Shown here one piece after another: positions 27,018 through 35,911 of a stretch of 64,000 nt of DNA. Both the position numbers and the translations under genes were made by a program. The DNA is taken from positions 1,922,001 through 1,986,000 of the forward strand of contig NZ_CP117781.1 of assembly GCF_028657905.1 (NCBI RefSeq), read 5' to 3'. Each line of letters begins with the position of its first letter. Within the stretch, counting starts at the first letter, position 1. The notes under the pieces were generated by a model. That model made no database searches. It was not told the DNA's origin and worked only from the letters and a program-made list of their open reading frames with translations. Source of the stretch: Burkholderia sp. FERM BP-3421 (lineage in GTDB: Bacteria; Pseudomonadota; Gammaproteobacteria; Burkholderiales; Burkholderiaceae).

Positions 27018-28673
27018 TCAACGCGGCCCCCGCCAACGGGTCGCGGCGGCCTCCAGCCGGCCGCCAAGCCAGCCGAACGTCGCGCCCAGCGCGCCGACCA
27101 CCACGGCCGCGCTGAGCAGCCGATCCATGCGGAACAGCTGTTGCGCGTCGAGCATGAAGCTGCCGATGCCGACGCCGGACGGCATGAAGTACTCCGCGCC
27201 GATCGCGCCGAGCCACGCATAGACGAGCGCGAGCCGCAGCCCGGCGAACAGGCCCGGCGCGATCTGCGGCCACACCAGCAGGCGCAGCCGCTGCCCGCCC
27301 GAGAGGCGCAGCGCGCGCGCCACCTCGGCCAGCTGAGGCGACTGGCCCTCGACCGCGCGCGTCGCGGCGACCAGCATCGGAAAGAACGCCGCCAGCGCGA
27401 CGAAGATCACTTTCGACAGATCCTCGATGCCCGCCCAGGCGGTCAGCAGCGGAATCCACGCGAAGATCGCGACCTGCCGCAGCGCCGCGAGCGTCGGTCC
27501 CGCCAGACGGCGCAACGGTCCGCTCAGGCCCAGCGCGAGGCCGAGCAGCACGCCTGCCGCGACGCCGAGCGCGAGCCCCTCGGCTGCGCGCAGCAAGGTG
27601 TGCGTGAGCGGCACCGGCAGCGCGCCGCTCGCCAGATCGCGCCATGCGCTCAGGAGCACCGTGCGCGGCGCGGGCAGGAGCCGCGCGTCGACCCAGCCGG
27701 CCCGCGACGCGACCGCCCACGCCGCGAACAGCGCGAGCGGCAGCCATGCCCCCTGGAGCGCGGCGAACGCGCCCCGCCGCGCCGCGCGCGGATGCTCGGC
27801 GAGCGCGCCGCGCGGCCAGTAGACGAGGCGATGCTCGATCCGCCCGAGCGCGTGGTCCATCGCGAAGCCGGTCAGGCCGATCACGGCGATGCAGACGAAC
27901 ACGATGTCGAGCTGGAACATCTGCCGACCCCACACCATCAGGTAGCCGATCCCCTCGGACGACGCGAGCAGTTCGACCGCGATCAGCGTGAGCCAGCCCT
28001 GCGCGAGCGCGATGCGCAGCCCGGTCATGAACGGCGGCAGCGCGGCGGGCACGATCAGCCGGCGCAGCGTCGCGCCGCGCGACAGGCGCGCGACGGCCGC
28101 GATCTCGCGCAGACGCGGCGGCACCCCGCGCACGCCGAGCTGGGTATGGATCGCGACCGGCACCAGCACGGCCTTGAAGATCAGCGCGATCTTCAGCGCC
28201 TCGCCGATGCCGAGCACCACCATCAGCAGCGGCAGCCACGCGAGCGTCGGAATCTGCGCGAGCGCATAGAACAGCGGCGCGAGTGCGCGGTCGACGCGCC
28301 GCGACGCGCCCATCCACGCGCCGAGCAGCGCCCCGCCAAGCACGCCCGCCGCGAACCCGCTCGCGAGCCGCGCCAGGCTCGTCGCAAGCTGGGCGAACAG
28401 GTTGTCGGCCGCCAGCTCCAGCGCGGTGCGCCACACCAGCCCCGGCGCGGGCAGGATCTGCGGCGACATCCACTGGCGCTGCGTCGCGTACCACCAGAGC
28501 GCGCCGATCAGCACCGGCAGCGCCGCGCCGGACAGCGCGCGCCAGCGCCCGGCGCGGGCGCGGCGGCCCGCGGCGCGCTGCAGCGTGCGCGCGCTGAATG
28601 CCCCGGTGCGGCGCGACGCGGCCGGTGCGCCGGCCAGCGGCCATGCGGAGGAAACGGAACGGCTCGATCTCAT
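27018..28673 (-). CDS. ABC permease with two fused SsuC/TauC-like domains
   Basis: A 551-residue inner-membrane protein made of two complete BPD-type permease domains in one chain. The first is about residues 45-280, with its ATPase-contact loop at EIAAVARLSRGATLRRLIVP. The second is about 300-550, with its loop at EVARALRLSGGQRLRLLVWP. A usual SsuC/TauC has one domain and dimerises; here the dimer is covalent. Fused permeases of this kind are known to me from some sulfate-ester transport loci. The start at 28673 has GGGAGAG upstream; longer frames in this region are shadows. No periplasmic binding protein is encoded beside it. Confidence 0.9.
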   Translation of the reverse strand: MRSSRSVSSAWPLAGAPAASRRTGAFSARTLQRAAGRRARAGRWRALSGAALPVLIGALWWYATQRQWMSPQILPAPGLVWRTALELAADNLFAQLATSLARLASGFAAGVLGGALLGAWMGASRRVDRALAPLFYALAQIPTLAWLPLLMVVLGIGEALKIALIFKAVLVPVAIHTQLGVRGVPPRLREIAAVARLSRGATLRRLIVPAALPPFMTGLRIALAQGWLTLIAVELLASSEGIGYLMVWGRQMFQLDIVFVCIAVIGLTGFAMDHALGRIEHRLVYWPRGALAEHPRAARRGAFAALQGAWLPLALFAAWAVASRAGWVDARLLPAPRTVLLSAWRDLASGALPVPLTHTLLRAAEGLALGVAAGVLLGLALGLSGPLRRLAGPTLAALRQVAIFAWIPLLTAWAGIEDLSKVIFVALAAFFPMLVAATRAVEGQSPQLAEVARALRLSGGQRLRLLVWPQIAPGLFAGLRLALVYAWLGAIGAEYFMPSGVGIGSFMLDAQQLFRMDRLLSAAVVVGALGATFGWLGGRLEAAATRWRGPR

Positions 28674-28689
28674 GACGGGCTCTCCCGGG

Positions 28690-28827
28690 TCAGAAGTCGT
28701 AGCGCAGCGTCGCGCCGAACATCCGCTCGTCGCCGACCGACGCCGTGTAGGCGCCGTTGTAGCTCGCGAACGAGGCGAGGTAGTAGCGCTTGTCGAGCAG
28801 GTTGCGCACCCACAGCGACAGGTCCCA
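28690..28827 (-). pseudogene. C-terminal remnant of a TonB-dependent outer-membrane receptor
   Basis: Read on the minus strand, 28827 to 28690 encodes WDLSLWVRNLLDKRYYLASF, then ASYNGAYTASVGDERMFGAT and LRYDF before TGA. That is the last beta strands and the terminal Phe of a TonB-dependent receptor. Directly upstream is an in-frame TAA and then unrelated sequence leading into the dioxygenase gene, so everything but the last 45 codons has been deleted. The lost receptor would have been the partner of the linked TonB-ExbB-ExbD. Confidence 0.85.
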
Positions 28828-28877
28828 TTAAAGAGCTTCATGGTGTCGTGCGCTCCGATGGGGTGGAAAAACGCCGC

Positions 28878-29819
28878 TCAGGCGGCTTTCGTCGCGACGG
28901 CGGCCGGGTTCGGCTCGCGCAAGCGGGTCACGCTGCGGCGGCCGTCGACGCTGACCGGCACATCGCCCGCGAGCGTCACGCGGCGCACCACGCGATGCGC
29001 ATCGCCGTAGTCATTGACCGCGTAGTGCTGGGTCGCGCGGTTGTCCCAGATCGCGACGTCGCCCGCCTGCCAACGCCAGCGCACGATGTTTTCGAGGCGC
29101 GTCACGTAGCCTTGCAGCAGTTCGAACAGATGCGCGGAGCCGCTCGGCGTCACGCCGACGAAATGCTTGAGGAAGTGGCCGAGGATCAGCGTCTTCTCGC
29201 CGGTTTCCGGATGCACGCGCACGACCGGATGCTCGGTCTCGTAGCGGGTCGACACGAACACCTCGCGGTAGCGCTTGAGCGCCTCGGCATCGCGCCCGGC
29301 CTCGCCCACGCGCGCATGGGTCGCATAGTCGTATTCGTTGCTGTGCACCGCCCACAAGGTGTCGGCGAGCGCCTTCAGCGGCGGCGGCAGATCGTCGTAG
29401 GCGCTCGCCGTATTGGCCCACACGGTGTCGCCGCCGACCTCGGGAATCGTCACGCCGCGCAGGATCGACGCCTGCGGATAGGCGTCGACGAAGGTCACAT
29501 CGGTGTGCCACGAATTCGCGCGGCCGCCGCGATGCGAATCGAGTTCCAGCAGATACGCGGTGCCGTCGACGACCGGCACGGTCGGATGCGCGATGGGATC
29601 TCCCAGGCGCTTCGCGAAGGCTTCCTGCCCGACGTCGTCGAGATGCGTCTGGGCGCGGAAAAAAATCACCTTGTGCTTGAGCAGCGCGGCGCGGATCGCG
29701 TCGAGCGTCGTCTGTTCGAGATCGCCGGACAAGCGGACGCCGCGGATCTCGGCGCCGATGCGGCCGGTGACCGGATGGATGTCGAGCGAATTCGAGGCGG
29801 CAAGGCTGAGCGTGGTCAT
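28878..29819 (-). CDS. TauD/AtsK-type Fe(II)/alpha-ketoglutarate dioxygenase (probable alkylsulfatase)
   Basis: A 313-residue dioxygenase. The iron ligands are H105 and D107 in NSWHTDVTFVDAYPQASILR, and H265 in RATQHYAVNDYGDAHRVVRR, where the following Arg binds alpha-ketoglutarate. The neighbourhood (arylsulfatase, sulfonate-type ABC transporter) and the W-H-T-D-V-T-F signature favour an AtsK-like enzyme that releases sulfite or sulfate from alkyl sulfates, with taurine or another sulfonate as alternative substrate. Start at 29819 (MTTLSLAASNSLDIHPVTGR). It heads the leftward scavenging operon. Confidence 0.88.
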   Translation of the reverse strand: MTTLSLAASNSLDIHPVTGRIGAEIRGVRLSGDLEQTTLDAIRAALLKHKVIFFRAQTHLDDVGQEAFAKRLGDPIAHPTVPVVDGTAYLLELDSHRGGRANSWHTDVTFVDAYPQASILRGVTIPEVGGDTVWANTASAYDDLPPPLKALADTLWAVHSNEYDYATHARVGEAGRDAEALKRYREVFVSTRYETEHPVVRVHPETGEKTLILGHFLKHFVGVTPSGSAHLFELLQGYVTRLENIVRWRWQAGDVAIWDNRATQHYAVNDYGDAHRVVRRVTLAGDVPVSVDGRRSVTRLREPNPAAVATKAA

Positions 29820-29852
29820 GATGCGGATTCCTCTATGAGTGAAGGACGGCAC

Positions 29853-30759
29853 AAGGCCGGCGCGCCGCGATGGCGCGCAGGACGAACATGGAACGGAACG
29901 GATCGAGAGAGACCGGCGCGGCGGCGCCGGACGGCGAGCGCGAAGGCTCAGCGACAGCGGCGACCGTGTCGCGGCGTGTGCGGCGCGCGGATCGGGGCAG
30001 GCAACGGGATGAAGGCGTTCGGCACGTCGGGAGTCCGGTCTGGATCAGGTGTTGGAATGCATTATTGGCGGACCGGACGCGCCGAATCTATCGCGCGTTG
30101 GACATTTGACAGAAGATGTTGGCATACCGTTATGGCGGACGGCGTGCAAACCTCAGCGGGATTCGTGCGCTGGGGCGGAACGGGCCGCGCCGCTGAAATC
30201 GTGAGTGCGCGGGTCGCCGGACGGCGGCCGCGTTCAACCTGCGCTTTCGCCCATCGTCGCGGCATCATGGAGAAAGATCCGGGAGACCGCCTGCGCGCCC
30301 GCGCACCGTTCAAGGCTGGAGAAGCAGGCGCAAGCCGACCAGGAGGCCGGCTGCCGTGCGTTCCTTGCTCGCGCGCCCCGCCCGCGCGACGACATCGATC
30401 GCCGTCAAGCCGTCAAGCGGGGCATGTATCGGATGGCGGCGCTCATGCGCAGGCGGACCCGTGCGGCGGCCTCGCCAATCGCCACGCATGCGGGCAGGAA
30501 CGGGATCAGAACGATACGCCGGGACGACGCGGGTTTCAGCGCGCTCGACACGGGACGACGACCGTCCCAGGCCGCGCCGTCGAACGCGAGCGCCGCCTTC
30601 GACGCAGGATTCCCGAGCGGATCGAACGGTGGCGGAGCGGGCAACGCGCGCGACATGAGCCGTCCCATCGGCATCGCCGAGTCGCGCCGGACGCAGCGGA
30701 CACAATAGAAGGATGGCGTGCGGAAATGGCCTGCGAAACGCCCCTCCCCGGCCGGCCTG
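29853..30759. other. Intergenic region upstream of the sulfur-scavenging operon
   Basis: About 0.9 kb between the dioxygenase gene and the Crp/Fnr-like gene. Only shadow-like, Arg-rich frames are present. The stretch around 30040-30150 is less GC-rich and may hold the leftward promoter, but I could not assign -35 and -10 boxes with confidence. No RNA gene was seen. Confidence 0.4.
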
Positions 30760-31560
30760 CTACTCGTCCCGCTCGCTGATCGCCCGCAACGCCTCCAGAT
30801 CGAGAATCGTGATCCGGCTGTACTGCGCGTCGATCACGCGCTGCTGCACGAGCCGGCGCACTTCCTTGTTCACGCTCTGCCGCGACGCCACCAGCAGCGA
30901 CGCGAGATCCTCCTGCGACAGCCGGATCGTCAGCTCGATGCCGCGCGGCGTCGCCTGCCCATGCCACTCCGCGAGCACGAGCAGCTGATCGGCGAGCCGC
31001 GCGCGGAACCCCGACAGCGCGCGCTTGCCGATGCGCCGGTGCAGCGCGCGGCTGCGCATGCAGATCAGGTCGAGCACGCCGCGCATCAGGCGCGGCTCGC
31101 GCGCGAACTGCTCGAACAGCGCGGCGCGGGAGATATGGAACAGCGTGGTCGGACCATGCGCGCGCTGGTCGTGCATCGAACCGCCGCCGTCGATCACGGG
31201 GATGAAGTTGATGACCTCGTTCGCCCACATGTACACGGCGACCGCGCGCGCGCCGGACGCGCTCGTCCAGCTCATCTCGATCGCGCCCGACAGCACCACC
31301 TGGATATCGTCGCAGGGCGCGTCGCGCGCGAAGATCAGCTCGCCCGGCATCCAGGTGCGCAGCCGCCCGGTATCGCACAGCGCATCGATCGAGTGCGCGG
31401 GCCAGTCGCGCAGGCAGGGATTGGCCGTGAAGGCCGCATGGATCGCGCGGCGCGTGCCCGGGTCGAGCGAACGGCCGTCGCGGTACGGCGTGAACGGCAG
31501 GGCCGCGCGCGCGGGCGCGCCGCTGCGAGCGGGCAGGACTGCTTCGGTGAATACGCTCAT
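30760..31560 (-). CDS. Crp/Fnr-family transcriptional regulator
   Basis: A 266-residue regulator with a cyclic-nucleotide-binding-type beta barrel (LIFARDAPCDDIQVVLSGAI) and a C-terminal winged helix (LSQEDLASLLVASRQSVNKE, VRRLVQQRVIDAQYSRITIL). There is no N-terminal Cys cluster like that of FNR, so it probably does not bind an iron-sulfur cluster. It sits upstream of the sulfur-scavenging genes in the same orientation, but about 0.9 kb separates them, so a regulatory link is only suggestive. Confidence 0.87.
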   Translation of the reverse strand: MSVFTEAVLPARSGAPARAALPFTPYRDGRSLDPGTRRAIHAAFTANPCLRDWPAHSIDALCDTGRLRTWMPGELIFARDAPCDDIQVVLSGAIEMSWTSASGARAVAVYMWANEVINFIPVIDGGGSMHDQRAHGPTTLFHISRAALFEQFAREPRLMRGVLDLICMRSRALHRRIGKRALSGFRARLADQLLVLAEWHGQATPRGIELTIRLSQEDLASLLVASRQSVNKEVRRLVQQRVIDAQYSRITILDLEALRAISERDE

Positions 31561-31664
31561 GGAGACGCCGGCACGTTGCGCGTAGGGACAATCCGTCCGA
31601 TCTAACCAGCGTTCCGCGCCCGCGTAAAAGACTTCTTTTTTATGTGCTTATCACCCGCGCCCGG

Positions 31665-31958
31665 TCACTCGTCGATCAGGAAGCGCTCCCGCTCCTGCCC
31701 GACGATCCAGGCGGGCGCGCGGCCCCGGCCCGTCCAGGTGGCGCCCGTCTTCGGATCGCGGTAGCGCGGCTTCGGGCGCTGCTCGTCCTTCTTCGGCCGC
31801 CCCAGGCGGGGCGGAAACAGATCACGCTGCGTCAGCCCGTAGTCGGCGATTTTTTGCCGAATTTCGGTGACCACGGCTTGCAGCTCCGCATCCCTCGCTA
31901 CTCTCGCCTGCCGCGTCAAATCATTCAGTCTGGCGAGCAATTCCTTGTATGTTGCCAT
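31665..31958 (-). CDS. H-NS family nucleoid-associated protein
   Basis: A 97-residue histone-like protein. The N-terminal part is a coiled-coil oligomerisation region (MATYKELLARLNDLTRQARV). The C-terminal DNA-binding region PKPRYRDPKTGATWTGRGRA ends in PAWI, the classic Burkholderia H-NS signature. Start at 31958 from conservation (an upstream frame extension is discarded). Such proteins silence AT-rich acquired DNA, which this window contains. It is divergent from a small XRE regulator. Confidence 0.92.
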   Translation of the reverse strand: MATYKELLARLNDLTRQARVARDAELQAVVTEIRQKIADYGLTQRDLFPPRLGRPKKDEQRPKPRYRDPKTGATWTGRGRAPAWIVGQERERFLIDE

Positions 31959-32065
31959 TACCCATTCCCCGTATGAATCCGACAACCCCGGCCCGCGAGC
32001 ATCAAAACCATGCCTGTTGTTTGAATGATTTTTATTCCGCGGTCAGGATTCAGTTATCATATCCG

Positions 32066-32088
32066 AAATAGGCCAATGTGGCCTATTT
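32066..32088. promoter_or_regulatory. Perfect 10-bp dyad upstream of the XRE gene (putative operator)
   Basis: AAATAGGCCA and TGGCCTATTT form perfect inverted arms separated by ATG. The centre lies about 35 bp before the XRE start and in the divergent gap with the H-NS-like gene. Size and position fit an operator for the XRE protein, possibly acting on both genes. There is no poly-U tract after it, so a terminator is unlikely. Confidence 0.6.
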
Positions 32089-32112
32089 TGATTCAGCAGG
32101 GAGCATTCGCCC

Positions 32113-32355
32113 ATGCTCCCGTCCATTCACCATCCTCGCTATGTCATCCTCCGCACCCACCTGCGGGCGCTGAGGAGAGCAGCCGGCCTGACCCAGACGC
32201 AGCTCGCGGAGCGCCTGCGGATCGACCAATCCTATCTATCCAAGATCGAACGTGGCGAACGCTACGTCGACATCCTGTTCTATCTGGACTGGTGCCGCCA
32301 TTGCGGCGTGGCACCCGGCGACGCCGTCCTCGAGTTAATGGATGCAGGCGGTTGA
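32113..32355 (+). CDS. Small XRE-family helix-turn-helix regulator
   Basis: An 80-residue protein consisting of one HTH_3 domain: LRTHLRALRRAAGLTQTQLA, ERLRIDQSYLSKIERGERYV, then DILFYLDWCRHCGVAP. The sequence cagggag lies just before the ATG. It resembles Cro/C1-type and R-M controller-like repressors. No toxin or methylase partner is adjacent. It is divergent from the H-NS-like gene, with a perfect dyad between them. Confidence 0.9.
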   Translation: MLPSIHHPRYVILRTHLRALRRAAGLTQTQLAERLRIDQSYLSKIERGERYVDILFYLDWCRHCGVAPGDAVLELMDAGG

Positions 32356-32529
32356 GTTCACATGAAATGAAACAATACTCAACCGAATTTCAATATGAAT
32401 TTCTTTGCGGATCAGCCAAAGGATCATTACTGACTTCAGGTTGATTTTTTGGCATACCTGATACCAATTACTTTGGAAATGCCATTGAATGCGCGGCACC
32501 CGCCCGGGACGCCGCGCGCGATCGCCGGA

Positions 32530-34329
32530 TCAGGCGACGCGGAACTGGCCCACCGTCGTGGCCAGCGCATTGGCCTGGGTCTGGAGCGCGGCCGCCGCCG
32601 CGGTCGACTGTTCGACGAGCGCCGCATTCTGCTGGACCATCTCGTCGAGCTGCGTGACCGCGCGGTTGACTTCCTGGATGCCGCGCGTCTGCTCGTTCGC
32701 CGCGTGCGTGATCTCCGAGATGATGGTCGTCACGTTCGAGACGTTGGTCACGATCTCGTTCATCGTCTGCCCGGCCTGGCGCACCTGGCTCGATCCCGCC
32801 CCCACGCTCTCGACCGTCGATTCGACCAGCACCTTCACCTCGCGGGCCGCCTGCGCGCTGCGCTGCGCGAGGCTGCGCACCTCCGCCGCGACCACCGCGA
32901 AACCGCGGCCCTGCTCGCCCGCGCGCGCCGCTTCGACGGCCGCGTTCAGCGCGAGGATGTTGGTCTGGAATGCGATGCCGTCGATCACGCCGATGATGTC
33001 GCCGATGCGGCTCGACGCCCCTTCGATCTTCTCCATCGTCGCGATCACGTCCGCCACCACCACGCCGCCGTGCGACGCGATCTTCGACGCCGCCGCCGCG
33101 CGCTCGTCGGCCTGCCCGGCCGCGCTCGCCGACTGGCCGACCGTCGCGGTGATCTCCTCCATCGAGGCAGCCGTCTGCTCCAGGCTTGCCGCCGCCGACT
33201 CAGTGCGCGACGACAGGTCGAGGTTGCCGGCCGCGATCTCGTTCGCGGCGGTCCGCACCGATTCGCTCGCGTCGCGGATCTGCACCATCACGTCGTGCAG
33301 CTTGTCGATGAAGGCGTTGAACGAGCGCGCGATGTCGCTGACTTCGTCGCGGCCGTCGGCCGGCAGACGCTGGGTCAGGTCGCCCGAGCCCGAACCGATC
33401 GCGGCCATCGCCTGACGCACCATCGACAGCCGGCGGAACGCGGTGGCCGTGATCGCGCCGACGATCAGCGACGCCAGCACCGCGATCACGATCATCGACA
33501 CAATCTCGGTCGTCAGCATCAGCTTCGTGCCGGCCGTCGCCTCCGCGCGATCGAGCGCGACGATCGCATACCAGTCGGTGCCCGTGATCGGCAGCGCGCG
33601 CACCAGCTTGGTCTCGTCGCCGACCTTCACTTCAAGCGGCGCATCGGCGCTCGCCAGCGAGGCGAGATTGACGTTCTTCAGGTCCGGCGCGAAATCGGCC
33701 ACCGGCTTCAAGGTCAGCTTCGAATCCGGATGCGCGACGATATGGCCGCTGCTGTCGATCAGCATCCCGAAGCTCGCGGGCGTCGGATGGATCGCCTTCA
33801 CGTTCGCAATCACGCTGTCCATCGCGACGTCGCCCGACACCACCGCCTTCACCGCGCCGTCGCGCACCACCGGCACGGCGAACGCGACCACCAGCTTGCC
33901 GGTGCCGACATCGACGTAAGGCGGCGTGACGATCGGCTTGCCGGCGTCGGCCGCTTGCCGATACCACGGGCGGCCGGTCGGGTCGTAATCGGGCGGGATG
34001 CCGGATGCATCGGAGAACTTGGCGGTTTTGTCCGCGTAGCCGACGTAGACGTTGGTGAAGCCGCCCGCCGCCGCGACCTGCTTCAGCGCGGGCAGCGGAT
34101 CCGGCGACAGCACCGCGTCCTGCAGCGACGCGACCATCTGGCTCTTCGATGCGACCCAGTCGCGAATCCCGACCGCGTGGCCGTTCGCGACGGCAATCAG
34201 GCTTTGGTTGATCGACTCGTCGTTGTAGGACTTGCTGACGAGATAGTTGAGCAGGGTGCTGATGACCAGTGCGAATACGACGATGCCGACACTGGCGGCG
34301 ATGATACGGGCGCGGATAGACGAAAACAT
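32530..34329 (-). CDS. Methyl-accepting chemotaxis protein with dCache sensor
   Basis: Chemoreceptor of 599 residues. There is a membrane segment at about 9-31, then a periplasmic double-Cache region with the typical PPDYDPTGRPWYRQAADAGK and MLIDSSGHIVAHPDSKLTL. A second membrane segment at about 280-303 and a HAMP domain follow. The signalling hairpin tip is IGVIDGIAFQTNILALNAAV followed by EAARAGEQGRGFAVVAAEVR. The Cache type suggests small organic ligands such as amino acids, but the ligand cannot be deduced. It is transcribed alone. Confidence 0.95.
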   Translation of the reverse strand: MFSSIRARIIAASVGIVVFALVISTLLNYLVSKSYNDESINQSLIAVANGHAVGIRDWVASKSQMVASLQDAVLSPDPLPALKQVAAAGGFTNVYVGYADKTAKFSDASGIPPDYDPTGRPWYRQAADAGKPIVTPPYVDVGTGKLVVAFAVPVVRDGAVKAVVSGDVAMDSVIANVKAIHPTPASFGMLIDSSGHIVAHPDSKLTLKPVADFAPDLKNVNLASLASADAPLEVKVGDETKLVRALPITGTDWYAIVALDRAEATAGTKLMLTTEIVSMIVIAVLASLIVGAITATAFRRLSMVRQAMAAIGSGSGDLTQRLPADGRDEVSDIARSFNAFIDKLHDVMVQIRDASESVRTAANEIAAGNLDLSSRTESAAASLEQTAASMEEITATVGQSASAAGQADERAAAASKIASHGGVVVADVIATMEKIEGASSRIGDIIGVIDGIAFQTNILALNAAVEAARAGEQGRGFAVVAAEVRSLAQRSAQAAREVKVLVESTVESVGAGSSQVRQAGQTMNEIVTNVSNVTTIISEITHAANEQTRGIQEVNRAVTQLDEMVQQNAALVEQSTAAAAALQTQANALATTVGQFRVA

Positions 34330-34555
34330 GTGGCAGCGACTCTTGGTAGGGAGCGGGACGCCCGATTGGCAGGTGTCTCTGTATACGGCCCGCCCCCGCT
34401 TTTCTTGAGGACAATGTCCGGATCCCGAGCCGTTGCGCGCCCGTCGCTTTCGTCTGATTTAAGCGTCCACCGGACTTTTCACGCCGTGTCCTTGCGCCGT
34501 GTCATGCGCGCCGCGCTTCGCCGTGCGCGCTTCGCGCCGCGTTATTCGCTATTCG

Positions 34556-35725
34556 TTATTCGCTATTCGCCCCCGCATGCGCCGCGTGCCGATACACGAC
34601 CTGTTGATCGACCGCATAGAGTTCGCAGGCGGCCTGCGTATGCGTCGCGCAATGCGCGAGCGCGAGACGCGCGGCGTCATCGCCGACCGCGTAGCCGCAA
34701 TGGCCGTCGGGCGATACCGCGAACGCACGATGCGCGCGCGGATCGGCGTCGAGGAACGCCGCATAGAGCCCTTTTCCGCCCGCGCCCGTCACGGGCACCG
34801 CGTCGAGATCCTCGACGTCCGGTCCCGCGCCGGCAGGCCCGGCGCCATCCGCCCCCGCGCCCTCGCCGCGCAGGCTATGCGCCTCGAACGGCAGCCCCAG
34901 CGCGGCGAAGAAACGCGCATAGGCGGGCAGCCACAACGGCATGCCGCTGCGCGACGCGAAGGTCTGGTGCGAATCGCTGCCGAATACGCCGTAATCGACC
35001 CACTCCGCCCGCCCGCCCGCCGCGACATAGGCGTCGTGCATCGCCTTCGGCAGCGTCTGGCCCCAGTAGGAATCGTTGTCGCCGTACATCCACAGCGACG
35101 GCGCCTCCGATTTCGCGCCATATTGCGCGTAGGCGTCGACATCCGCGCGCTCCCAGTCGATGCAGCGCTCGCGCCGCATCCCGCCCGCCATGTTGATGAG
35201 CCCCACCACGCCCGGCAGGTTGCGCTCGCCGAGCGCCATCGTCGCGAGTCCGCCCTGCGACTGGCCGATCACGACGATGTGCGCCGCGTCGACATAGGGC
35301 AGCGATTTCGCATAGCCGATCGCCGCCTCGATGTCGTCGGCCTGCAGGCGGCCGGTCTCGGCGATATTGCAGCCGCCGTCCGCGTAGAGGCCGCCGGAGG
35401 AGCCGAAGCCCTGCCGGGTCGGCACGATCACGGCATAGCCGCGCTGCACGAACGCACGCGCCTGGAAGTAGTAGCCGCGATCCTTCTGGAATGCGGGATT
35501 GCCGTTCGCCTTGCCGTGATTGATCACGATCAGCGGAAACGGCCCGTCGCCGGGCGGCGCGTAGATCCGCGCGGTCAGCTTCACGCCGAACAGGCCGTGC
35601 GATTTCGTGACCTTGACGATCTCATCGCGCATGCCGGCCGCCTCGGCGGGCCGCCCCCACGCGCACATCACCACGCACGACAGCACGCAGGCCGCCGCGC
35701 GCCATCCCGCTCGCGCCCGTTCCAT
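34556..35725 (-). CDS. Secreted alpha/beta hydrolase (dienelactone-hydrolase-like)
   Basis: A 389-residue protein with a signal peptide (AACVLSCVVMCAWGRPAEAA) and an alpha/beta-hydrolase fold. The nucleophile elbow is G-Q-S-Q-G in HIVVIGQSQGGLATMALGER; PFPLIVINHGKANGN precedes it, and candidate acid and His residues lie in DNDSYW and SDSHQTF. The C-terminal quarter is unusual, with a Gly/Ala-rich linker (GAGADGAGPAGAGPDVED) and a Cys-containing tail of about 70 residues. Start at 35725. The substrate is unknown; an esterase or lactonase is likely. Confidence 0.8.
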   Translation of the reverse strand: MERARAGWRAAACVLSCVVMCAWGRPAEAAGMRDEIVKVTKSHGLFGVKLTARIYAPPGDGPFPLIVINHGKANGNPAFQKDRGYYFQARAFVQRGYAVIVPTRQGFGSSGGLYADGGCNIAETGRLQADDIEAAIGYAKSLPYVDAAHIVVIGQSQGGLATMALGERNLPGVVGLINMAGGMRRERCIDWERADVDAYAQYGAKSEAPSLWMYGDNDSYWGQTLPKAMHDAYVAAGGRAEWVDYGVFGSDSHQTFASRSGMPLWLPAYARFFAALGLPFEAHSLRGEGAGADGAGPAGAGPDVEDLDAVPVTGAGGKGLYAAFLDADPRAHRAFAVSPDGHCGYAVGDDAARLALAHCATHTQAACELYAVDQQVVYRHAAHAGANSE

Positions 35726-35911
35726 GATCCGCCTTACAGTCAACCGACAGAAAACCGGGCGGCGCAGCACGGCCGCCCGGGCCAACGCCGCATCATGCTA
35801 CGTCGCGCGCGCGGCGCGCAAGGTGCGACTGGCGGCCCGCCAGGTCGCAACTCCAATGCGACGTCGCGCGCGGCACGCAAGCGCCCGACGCCTGGCGCCT
35901 GTCATGAACCC

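Noticed and set aside
26991..30779. Plus-strand open frame of about 1260 codons across the permease and dioxygenase genes
   Set aside because: It is antisense to confidently assigned genes and has shadow-like composition (Arg/Gln/Ala-rich, no motifs).
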